Shown piece after piece: positions 40,862 through 47,880 of a stretch of 47,880 nt of DNA. Source of the DNA: Candidatus Bathyarchaeota archaeon. GTDB lineage: Archaea; Thermoproteota; Bathyarchaeia; 40CM-2-53-6; DTDX01. A program made the translations under genes and the position numbers. The notes under the pieces were generated by a model, which saw only the letters and a list, made by a program, of their open reading frames with translations, did not search any database and was not told where the DNA came from. The first letter of the stretch is position 1; each line of letters begins with the position of its first letter. The DNA is taken from positions 1 to 47,880 of the forward strand of contig JAGTRF010000013.1 in NCBI GenBank assembly GCA_018396775.1, read 5' to 3'.

Positions 40862-41250
40862 AATGATTTAAGAACTCATCAATTTTAATGTTTAACGCCT
40901 TCAAGCTGTTCAAAATATCGTTAGCGTAAGCAATAAGGTAAACGACTAGAATAATGAACACATATAACGTGTGGTTTAAATTCTTTATGTAAATAAAGGC
41001 TTAAAATCTTGTTAAGCATCACTCCTCATCTATTTCAAAACTTTTAAGCTTTTTATGGAAAGCTAACCCTTCATAGGGGGAGGCCCTACCTTAAATCCCA
41101 GATCGATTTTCTTTGATTTTCTAAGCCTTCTTAAATTCAAACCTTTGATTTTTTTGATTTTCTGTTTGATTTTTAAACTTTATAATGAGTTTTTAAGTTT
41201 ACCGTATTAACCATTATAGCTGTGTCTGAAACTATTGCATTGTTAAATTT
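40862..41250. other. Intergenic region with T-rich direct repeats
   Basis: 389 bp. About 41102-41175 holds five spaced copies of a TTTGATTTT-like unit (CGATTTTCT, TTTGATTTTCT, TTTGATTTTTT, TTTGATTTTCT, TTTGATTTTTA) on the plus strand. They lie downstream of the surface-protein gene (minus strand). No gene or stable RNA fold seen. On the minus strand 40862-40961 reads as a hydrophobic start (MFIILVVYLIAYANDILN) whose frame runs into tRNA-Gly; probably not a gene. Confidence 0.4.
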
Positions 41251-44250
41251 TTAATCATATATAAAGTTTATGTGATTTATTGAACCCCAAGATATAGTTA
41301 ATCCAGTTTCAAAATATTTTGAGCCTAAACCTGGGTGATAAACTCCAAAATCATATTTTCCAGCTGTAACCCATAATCCATATTTACCATCTATAGTAAC
41401 GGTGTAAACTTCTTTAAATCCATCAGTTGAGTAAGCTGTTAAAGAAGCCCAAGATAAAGGCAAAGCATTATTACACCAGTTTATCCATAAAACTTCACCG
41501 TTAATATAAGCCATTCGCTCTATGCTTTGCACTACTGAAATAATAAGACCCGTATTAGAGTTTACATTTATTTTTAATAGATTGCTTTGGTAATATCCTG
41601 GTATACTTACTCTCATAAAATATGCGCCTTCTTTAATTCCATAATCTTTTTGCATAATAGCATCAACTGTATCGTAAAAGTTTGTCCAAAGAATTCTAGG
41701 GTTACCATAATAAGAGTTAAAGCCGGAAATGCTAAAGGTGAATTGATTTAAGCCTTTCGGAATATAAATAAGCTTTGCAGCTTTAAATTCCCCATTTTCA
41801 TTAAATAATTCTATTCTAGCTGGAGTAGCATCTAAATTATTAATAGGCCAAGCATAAGATAGTTGATTATCTATGGGATCAAAAATTCCTTCAGTTTTAA
41901 ATATTAATGTAGTCTCTATAGAAGCGCCTATAATTAAATTATATACGCTATCAATTATAACGCTATAATTAACAGGCAGCTCATAATAAAACGTGTAATA
42001 ATCTTCTAGGTAACCTGTTGTGTAAACTTTTAATTTATATAAATCAGGTTTTAAGCCTATTGCTTGAATAGGAAAGATTGGGCCATTTCCCCATTGCATA
42101 AAACCTTCTGTTGAAACCCTAACGCTTGTATATGGTGGTGGAGGTTGAACCCCATAAATACTGCTTACAAGATTTCCTTTAGAATTATATATTTCAATTT
42201 TTATGGGGGCTCCTGGATGTTGCCATGGTTTAATAATTGGAGGCTTCTCCCAGTCTATAGAGTAAAATGTTAAATCTAAACCTCCAGCTTTTAAAAGTTT
42301 TATGCTTGCTGAGCTTGGAGAATTGCAGAAATAACCTATAGAACCTATAATATAATCTAGTTGAATGTAAATGGATGTTTCTCTACTTGCTAACTCTAAA
42401 ATCTGCTGCGGAAAAGCAGTTGTTAAGGCTGGAGTTTGAATCGGGAAAATTTCTCGAAGCTCAGGTGAAGCTAATAATAAAGCGTTTAAAGCAATTATAT
42501 CAGCGCTACCATTTATAAAAAGAATGTTTACTCTATAATTGCCTGGTAAAAGTCCTTTATCTCTAGCGTAAATCCAAGCCATTCTTTTAGATTCTTCGCT
42601 AACAAATCTATTCCATAAATCAAATCCGCGGACTTGAATTGTAAAACTGTTAACTCCAACTGGCACATATGAAATGTTAAAACCTGCCACTCTTCCTATA
42701 GAATCTAAAACTTCCACGTAAAGAAAGCCGCCAACTTGTGTAGGGGAAGGCATTGGCTTATGAATGAAACCGTCCATGAAATGTATTGTAAACTCGAAGT
42801 AACTAGTTTTTTGAAGGTCTAATTCAACTTTAACCATTAACGTTTCATTAGTAGCGTGAATGACTGGATAGTAGATTTGTGCATAACCTGAGACATGAGC
42901 TTTTACATAATAATCTCCAGAAGAAAGCCCAGCTGTATAATTAGCGTAATCTTGAGGTATATGACCGTCCCAACCAGATTCATACCTTAATGAAAATTTA
43001 TAAATTGATGAAGAAGGTTCTAGTTCATCTCTAGGTTTAGTTTGAAGATGAAGACGATCAACAAGAATTAATGGTGTTTCCATTAAAACATTTTCATTTA
43101 AATCTGTTACTTCTATTCTTATAAACTTTTTTTTAGGTATAAATGGATGTGTATAATTAAAGGTGTAATCCCATACAGCTTCTTCACCTCTATGCTTTGA
43201 GTAAACAATTCCTGAGATTTCCAAGCTCTCCTTTACATATATATCAATATTTTCTAAAGATTGCCCAGCTTTAACAGAGACACCTTCAATAGTTGCAATT
43301 GAGTAACCTGCAGCTTGAATCGTAATATTATATGTGCCGGCTTCTAAACCATAAAGCACATATCTTCCTTTAGCTGTAGCATTAAAATATGCTTGAGCTT
43401 CAATAATTCTTCCATCTTCGCTAACGCCTTTAGCGTAAACTTTTCCTCCATAACCATTAGGAAGCAATATGGTTCCATCAAAATGCTGAGTAGAATCTAA
43501 TGAAGCGCCATATAAGCTTGGTTTAGTTTTTCCCCCATATCTAACTACTCCAGATATATATGCTGGGTTAAGCCCAGCAGATACAACTAATGTTGGAAAA
43601 TTTTCAGCTCCTATAGAAAAAACTTCATAACCTGAAGATGTATAAACTGTAATGAAGATTTTGAAGAAGTATCTGCCTGCTATCGAGGGAGAAGTTACAT
43701 TAAATATCCTAATATACTGCGTTGCATTTGCAAGAAATTTACGCTCTTTAACGCTAGGGTTATTAGATACAATAGTTAACTTTCCTATTGAAAGCTTCCA
43801 CCATCCTGGAGCTATAGGATCGTTAAATTGAGTTTTGCTTAAAGAAATGCTTTGAGGATTATAATCATTTGTAAAGCTTGTCCAAATAGAGGTTACGCTG
43901 TTTCCAATTTCAAATTCAGGAGGAATATATATAGCGATCGATTTATTTATTTGGGATATAGTATAAGATGGCTTGCTTGGGTTATGAAGCATATCGCTTT
44001 GATTTAAATTTGTTAATGTTACATTAAATAAAAGCTCTCCTTTAGCTTTAGTTAATATAATGCTTTTAGGATAATCTAAAATAACAGAATCTCCTTTAGG
44101 AAAGTCTTTCCCTAAAAGATGAGAAAATTTACCTGGAGAAACTGTCGCGTTATCAACTTCAAAAAGTTTAACAGGCTTTATATTTAATAAAAAAGATAAA
44201 ATCATTAAAATATAGAATAATGCTTTAAAACATTTTATGAGTGAAGACAT
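41251..44250 (-). CDS. Large secreted surface protein with carboxypeptidase-regulatory-like repeats
   Basis: 999 residues. N-terminal signal sequence (CFKALFYILMILSFLLNI), then beta-rich sequence throughout, rich in Tyr, Asn and Gly. Recurrent Ig-like units with the carboxypeptidase-regulatory look: YISGVVRYGGKTKP...RYVLYGLEAGTYNITIQAAGY; LEISGIVYSKHRG...GDYYVKAHVSGYAQIY; LYKLKVYTTGYLEDYYTFYY; YFMRVSIPGYYQSN; INGEVLWINWC...KYGLWVTAGKYDFGVYHPG. No catalytic motif and no C-terminal anchor or sorting signal. ATG with AGAAGGAT upstream, 19 bp after the ABC permease, so it may be the cargo or surface partner of that transporter (inference). Confidence 0.75.
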   Translation of the reverse strand: MSSLIKCFKALFYILMILSFLLNIKPVKLFEVDNATVSPGKFSHLLGKDFPKGDSVILDYPKSIILTKAKGELLFNVTLTNLNQSDMLHNPSKPSYTISQINKSIAIYIPPEFEIGNSVTSIWTSFTNDYNPQSISLSKTQFNDPIAPGWWKLSIGKLTIVSNNPSVKERKFLANATQYIRIFNVTSPSIAGRYFFKIFITVYTSSGYEVFSIGAENFPTLVVSAGLNPAYISGVVRYGGKTKPSLYGASLDSTQHFDGTILLPNGYGGKVYAKGVSEDGRIIEAQAYFNATAKGRYVLYGLEAGTYNITIQAAGYSIATIEGVSVKAGQSLENIDIYVKESLEISGIVYSKHRGEEAVWDYTFNYTHPFIPKKKFIRIEVTDLNENVLMETPLILVDRLHLQTKPRDELEPSSSIYKFSLRYESGWDGHIPQDYANYTAGLSSGDYYVKAHVSGYAQIYYPVIHATNETLMVKVELDLQKTSYFEFTIHFMDGFIHKPMPSPTQVGGFLYVEVLDSIGRVAGFNISYVPVGVNSFTIQVRGFDLWNRFVSEESKRMAWIYARDKGLLPGNYRVNILFINGSADIIALNALLLASPELREIFPIQTPALTTAFPQQILELASRETSIYIQLDYIIGSIGYFCNSPSSASIKLLKAGGLDLTFYSIDWEKPPIIKPWQHPGAPIKIEIYNSKGNLVSSIYGVQPPPPYTSVRVSTEGFMQWGNGPIFPIQAIGLKPDLYKLKVYTTGYLEDYYTFYYELPVNYSVIIDSVYNLIIGASIETTLIFKTEGIFDPIDNQLSYAWPINNLDATPARIELFNENGEFKAAKLIYIPKGLNQFTFSISGFNSYYGNPRILWTNFYDTVDAIMQKDYGIKEGAYFMRVSIPGYYQSNLLKINVNSNTGLIISVVQSIERMAYINGEVLWINWCNNALPLSWASLTAYSTDGFKEVYTVTIDGKYGLWVTAGKYDFGVYHPGLGSKYFETGLTISWGSINHINFIYD

Positions 44251-44269
44251 GGTTAATCCTTCTTCGCGG

Positions 44270-45499
44270 TTACTCTTTTCTAAGAGCTTCTATAGGATTA
44301 AGCTTGGCTGCTTTCCAAGCAGGATATAAACCAGCTAATATGCTTAATATAAAAGCAAGCAACCATATATAAAACATGTTTTTAACATAAAATATTGGTT
44401 TTATACCTGTGATTCCAAAAGGAATTACTTTAGCAAGCAAATGCGCTCCCATCATCCCTGTTGCCACCCCTAAAACCCCTCCAACCCCACCTATAATCAT
44501 AGATTCAACTAAAAATAATAAAAGGATTATAGCGTTACTAAACCCTAATGCTTTTAACAATCCTATTTCACGTGTTCTCTCCATTACAGAGGTAAATAAA
44601 GTAGTTATAATGCCGATTGCTCCAACCAAAAGCGATACAAAAGCTATGCTAAATATATAAGCAGAAAAGGTTGATACAATATTATTTATTGTTTCAGCTA
44701 TAGCTTTAGGTGATGTTACCCCTATATTATTACCATAAATACGCCTTATATTTTTTTCCACTTCTTCATTATATTTTGTATCCCTAGTGATTAAATATAT
44801 GCCATCATATTCATTTCCTTTATCAAAAAGCGCAACAGCTGCTGGAAGAGATATATATGCTTGTTCATCAACAAGTTGATTCCCCAACTCTTTTAATATA
44901 CCCTTAACTTGAAAAGCTTTTTCTTTCGATGTAACTTTTTGAATTCCACCTACAACTTCTACTTTACTTACCTTTAAAACTAATGTTTGACCTATATTAA
45001 ATTTTAATTCTCCTTTATCGTCATAAGCTATTTTATAACCTAAGACTATGCCTGTAGAATCTGTAGAAGATACGAAGCCTCCTTTAAGAAGTTCTGCTTT
45101 AGGAACAACAAGCTTAAATTTGCTTTGATCCACCCCAATAATTAATATTGATGTTTCCTTTTTTGCAGATTTAATTGAGGCAACTCCACTTACAAAAGGT
45201 ACAGAGTCATCAACCCATCTAATTCTAGATAATGTTTTAACTGTTTGAGAGGTTAAAGGAGTTTTACCTGTCCCTTCAGAGCTGAATAAATTTGTTGAAC
45301 CTGAAGGGCTTATTATCAGCATATTCCCTCCTAACATGCTAAGCTGATCATATATAAATACTGATACACCAGCGTTTAACCCATTAAGCGAAGTTATTAA
45401 AGTTGAACCTATTATCACCATTAATATGGTTAAGCCTGTTCTTAATCTTCTTTCACCTAAAGCTGTTAAAGCCATTTTAGTAAGCTCTAAAGGATTCAT
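44270..45499 (-). CDS. MacB/FtsX-type ABC transporter permease
   Basis: 409 residues. One N-terminal membrane helix (RTGLTILMVIIGSTLITSLN), a MacB_PCD-type extracytoplasmic domain of about 240 residues, and three C-terminal helices with the FtsX signature TSVMERTREIGLLKALGFSN and final KLNPIEALRKE. Works with the LolD/MacB-like ATPase encoded upstream. Such mechanotransmission transporters export peptides or lipids or drive envelope enzymes rather than moving solutes through a channel. Located between the extracytoplasmic-partner gene (22 bp) and the large surface-protein gene (19 bp). Confidence 0.9.
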   Translation of the reverse strand: MNPLELTKMALTALGERRLRTGLTILMVIIGSTLITSLNGLNAGVSVFIYDQLSMLGGNMLIISPSGSTNLFSSEGTGKTPLTSQTVKTLSRIRWVDDSVPFVSGVASIKSAKKETSILIIGVDQSKFKLVVPKAELLKGGFVSSTDSTGIVLGYKIAYDDKGELKFNIGQTLVLKVSKVEVVGGIQKVTSKEKAFQVKGILKELGNQLVDEQAYISLPAAVALFDKGNEYDGIYLITRDTKYNEEVEKNIRRIYGNNIGVTSPKAIAETINNIVSTFSAYIFSIAFVSLLVGAIGIITTLFTSVMERTREIGLLKALGFSNAIILLLFLVESMIIGGVGGVLGVATGMMGAHLLAKVIPFGITGIKPIFYVKNMFYIWLLAFILSILAGLYPAWKAAKLNPIEALRKE

Positions 45500-45521
45500 T
45501 TAAGACACCTTTTTCAAAAGC

Positions 45522-46472
45522 TTAAAGCTGCTTAACGCTTGCTTTAGATTTAAGCTTAAAAATCGCATAGCTAACTATTAAAACCGCTAAAATAATTAAC
45601 GTTATAAAAAACCAATGTTGAAGTAAATAATCCACAATATATTTATATGTGCTTTTAGTAGAGCCTTGAGTTTCACTAAACTTAATTATATTAAATTGAA
45701 TTTGATAGTTAATTGTGTGGAGAATATGCTCTTTATCTTCATAGCTTATCACAATGGTTGCTGTATAATTTCCTTCATAAGCTTCAGGGTTTACTATGGC
45801 TTCTAAAGTGAAAGGTGTGGAGGAAGCTGAATCTATTTCACCTAAATAACTAAAGCTTTCAGATGTAAGAAGCAAAACATCATTTTTTAATAATGATGCG
45901 TTAGTAAAGGAAGCTGGAATGTTCCCTTTATTTAAAATGTTTACTGTAAAGGAGATGATGCTTCCAGGATAAGCTGGGTTAGGGTCTATTGTTAAATCAT
46001 AAAGAACAATTTCAACCCAGCCTTTAACATAAAATCCTAATGTATGAGCTTCTGTATATGCTGATATATAGCCTAACCGTTTATATGTTAAGGCTAAATT
46101 TGCTGCGTAAGCGTTGCCTGCAGAATTATCAGGCGCAAATATAACAACTTGAATTTCAACTCGACCACCTTTTGCAACTTTATCAAACTTCCAATGATTT
46201 AATCCAATTATTGTAGGCGTATTAAACGTTTGAAGAGATGTTGGAAAAGAGATAAAAATATTAAGATCATAAATATTTTCAAAATCATTATATATCGTTA
46301 ATGTGATGTTATTATTAAACCCTGCTTTAAGCAGAGTAGTTGAAGATTCAATTTTTAAATTAACTATTTGTGCTTGCGTTGAGAAAATCCAATAAACAGA
46401 TGAGGAAAACAAAATTAATAATGCGAAACTTATTATCTTAATATAACTTAACGATTTTCTCAATTTCACCAT
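45522..46472 (-). CDS. NEW3/CARDB-like extracytoplasmic protein of the ABC transporter operon
   Basis: 316 residues: signal sequence ([20 protein letters not shown]), two Ig-like beta domains with the NEW3/CARDB look (LKIESSTTLLKAGFNNNITL; VLYDLTIDPNPAYPGSIISFTVNILNKGNIPA), a C-terminal membrane helix (about 287-306) and a basic tail. Proteins of this kind (COG1361-like) are common archaeal envelope proteins. Its 5' end overlaps the ATPase gene by 35 bp, implying coupled translation. Probably an envelope-side adaptor of the ABC exporter. Confidence 0.75.
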   Translation of the reverse strand: MVKLRKSLSYIKIISFALLILFSSSVYWIFSTQAQIVNLKIESSTTLLKAGFNNNITLTIYNDFENIYDLNIFISFPTSLQTFNTPTIIGLNHWKFDKVAKGGRVEIQVVIFAPDNSAGNAYAANLALTYKRLGYISAYTEAHTLGFYVKGWVEIVLYDLTIDPNPAYPGSIISFTVNILNKGNIPASFTNASLLKNDVLLLTSESFSYLGEIDSASSTPFTLEAIVNPEAYEGNYTATIVISYEDKEHILHTINYQIQFNIIKFSETQGSTKSTYKYIVDYLLQHWFFITLIILAVLIVSYAIFKLKSKASVKQL

Positions 46473-47187
46473 CTCTTAAATATATTATTTTATCTGTTTT
46501 ATTAGCTAATTCTAAATTATGTGTAACCATAACTATGGTAGCATTTTTTTCTTTATTTATTTTTCTTAAAAGCTGAAGTATTTCACTTCCAGTTTTTGAA
46601 TCTAAATTTCCAGTAGGCTCATCAGCTAATATTATTGCAGGATCATTTATTAAAGCTCGGGCAATAGCAACTCTTTGCTGTTCACCTCCACTGATTTCCA
46701 TAGGTTTTCGGTAAGCTTTATCCTCTAAACCTACAAGCTTTAAAAGATTTAAAGCTTTAAGCTGCCTAATTTTAGATGGAACACCGCTAACTATAGCAGG
46801 CAACTCTACATTCTTAAGAATTGTAGTACGATTTATCAAGTTAAAAGTTTGAAATATAAAACCTATTTTTAAACCTCTAAATTTAGCTAATTGAACTTCA
46901 CTTAACCTAGTTATGTCAATATCATCAATCACTATTTTACCTTTAGTAGGTTTATCTAAAGCTCCAATCAAATTTAAAAGCGTAGATTTACCAGAGCCAC
47001 TCGGTCCAACTATGGAGATAAACTCTCCTTTAGCTACGGAAAGATTCACTTCTTTAAGCGCAAAAACCTTAATAGATCCCATTTGATAAACTTTCTCTAA
47101 ATCCACCACTTCAATCGCTAAAGGCGTTGTTTGATAACCAATATTTTCATAAGCGTTATAAGCATTAAATAACGAATGAAAAACCAT
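46438..47187 (-). CDS. ABC transporter ATPase (LolD/MacB type)
   Basis: About 249 residues. Walker [22 protein letters not shown]-loop [13 protein letters not shown], signature [15 protein letters not shown], Walker [15 protein letters not shown] and H-loop VTHNLELA; the ADEPTGNLD sequence is typical of the MacB/LolD group. A 25-residue N-terminal extension precedes the usual [13 protein letters not shown] start. ATG 47187 has GGTGGG just upstream; GTG 47196 is in frame but overlaps that SD. First gene of a four-gene operon running down to 41251. Confidence 0.93.
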   Translation of the reverse strand: MVFHSLFNAYNAYENIGYQTTPLAIEVVDLEKVYQMGSIKVFALKEVNLSVAKGEFISIVGPSGSGKSTLLNLIGALDKPTKGKIVIDDIDITRLSEVQLAKFRGLKIGFIFQTFNLINRTTILKNVELPAIVSGVPSKIRQLKALNLLKLVGLEDKAYRKPMEISGGEQQRVAIARALINDPAIILADEPTGNLDSKTGSEILQLLRKINKEKNATIVMVTHNLELANKTDKIIYLRDGEIEKIVKLY

Positions 47188-47275
47188 TAAACCCACCTAA
47201 TTTAAATTATAAACCATAAATTTTAAGCCTTTCCAAATATAAATTCATAGAGCAAAAATCAAGGGGATTAAAATC

Positions 47276-47880
47276 ATGGTTGATAGAATTGAAACTGGCA
47301 TAAAGGGTTTAGATGAGGTTGTTGAAGGGGGTTTTCCTAAGGGTAGTTTAATTTTATTAGCTGGTGAACCTGGGACTGGTAAAACCGCTTTTTCTATGCA
47401 ATTTTTGGTTAAGGGTTGCGAGTTGAATGAATCAAGCGTTTATGTAGGCTTTGCTGAAGCGAGAGATACGCTTATCACCAATTTTTCTAAGCATTTAGAT
47501 ATGGATTTAACTGGGCTTGAAGTTGAAGGTAAACTTAAGATTTTAGATTTTACAGCTATGAGAGGAGAGGCTGTATCCGATATTTTAGAGGCTGTTTTAA
47601 GAGAGGTTAACGCTTTAAAGGCTGGGAGGCTTGTTATTGATAGTTTTTCAGCATTAGCTCAAGCCTTCAAAGAGCCTATAGACGTTAGGATAATTGTTCA
47701 CACGGTTTTAAGTAGAATAGCTCGTGGGTTGGGTTGTACAACGGTTATGATTGAGGAGGTTCCTATAGGTGAATCTAGGATTGGCCTTGGCATGGAGGAG
47801 TTTGTAGCTGATTGCGTTTTAAGGCTTAAGGCAAGCGAATTAGATGGGCGTTTATTCAGGGATATGGAAATAATAAAGCT
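47276..47880 (+). CDS. KaiC/RadA-like ATPase, cut by the window edge
   Basis: ATG with AAGGGGAT seven bases upstream; 201 codons are present and the frame is still open at the last base. Reads as the KaiC/RadA-like family: TGIKGLDEVVEGGFPKGSLI, Walker A AGEPGTGKTAFSMQFL, VYVGFAEARDTLITNF, Walker B RLVIDSFSALAQAF, and ATTVMIEE-like strand (GCTTVMIEEVPIG) before GMEEFVADCVLRLK. A single-domain archaeal KaiC-like signalling ATPase is most likely. Divergent from the ABC operon with about 90 bp between the starts. Confidence 0.9.
   Translation, partial: MVDRIETGIKGLDEVVEGGFPKGSLILLAGEPGTGKTAFSMQFLVKGCELNESSVYVGFAEARDTLITNFSKHLDMDLTGLEVEGKLKILDFTAMRGEAVSDILEAVLREVNALKAGRLVIDSFSALAQAFKEPIDVRIIVHTVLSRIARGLGCTTVMIEEVPIGESRIGLGMEEFVADCVLRLKASELDGRLFRDMEIIK

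Noticed and set aside
40731-40961. 76-codon minus-strand frame containing PPGFEPGSPAWQADVLDQ
   Set aside because: Most of it is antisense to tRNA-Gly; this peptide string is a well-known artefact of reading tRNA genes in reverse.
41251-44250. C-terminal archaeosortase signal on the large surface protein
   Set aside because: The protein ends in a polar beta strand (SINHINFIYD) with no hydrophobic helix or basic cluster.
1-47880. CRISPR array, insertion sequence, integrase or prophage
   Set aside because: No spaced direct repeats of CRISPR size, no transposase or integrase motifs and no tRNA-end duplication that would mark an attachment site were seen.

Overview
This is an AT-rich archaeal chromosome segment. 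Shine-Dalgarno sites are of the GGTGA/GGAGG type, TTG starts are frequent, and several genes look leaderless behind TATA boxes. The gene content fits the TACK/Thermoproteota branch: tRNA genes with short bulge-helix-bulge (BHB) introns at non-canonical positions, TackOD1-like zinc-ribbon proteins, an actin-like gene, Tsr3, UbiX, an archaeosortase and a DUF2116 zinc ribbon. A Bathyarchaeia-like lineage is my guess; no rRNA or marker in the window settles it.

Layout. 0-3.1 kb: a truncated PIN protein, a ferredoxin, and a polyferredoxin/aldehyde:ferredoxin oxidoreductase pair. 3.2-10.4 kb: NAD synthetase, two ion-antiporter-like proteins (one with an unusual secreted N-terminal half), a membrane-anchored metzincin and an orphan. 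10.5-16.6 kb: an aconitase-family large/small subunit pair facing an isocitrate/isopropylmalate dehydrogenase, an MFS transporter, and a Tsr3/M42 peptidase/TusA-like set. 16.6-21.9 kb: NAD(P)HX repair, UbiX and a Pat-like acyl-CoA synthetase/acetyltransferase fusion, with two unannotated small ORFs. 21.9-27.4 kb: an actin-like operon flanked by two TackOD1-like zinc-ribbon proteins, the first frameshifted, with a tRNA-Trp gene in between that I reconstruct with five introns. 27.5-32.1 kb: a surface-polysaccharide locus (NodB-like, GT39-like, GT2). 32.5-35.9 kb: small membrane and zinc proteins, TrmI and an archaeosortase. 36.1-39.4 kb: a tight operon of a soluble MtrA-like corrinoid protein, a DUF5714-like protein, a degenerate LplA fused to a thioredoxin-like domain, and an intact LplA. 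39.6-40.9 kb: tRNA-Ala (one intron), tRNA-Phe (three introns) and tRNA-Gly (none). 41.2-47.2 kb: a MacB-type ABC exporter with an extracytoplasmic partner and a 999-residue surface protein. 47.3 kb to the edge: a truncated KaiC/RadA-like ATPase.

The three most interesting parts are the tRNA-Trp gene, whose five introns (131 nt) add up exactly with a 77-nt mature tRNA, including two near-identical 17-nt introns; the actin-like operon; and the MtrA-like/DUF5714/LplA-Trx/LplA operon, which suggests an undescribed link between corrinoid methyl-carrier chemistry and lipoylation. All function calls come from reading motifs by eye; no database search was run.
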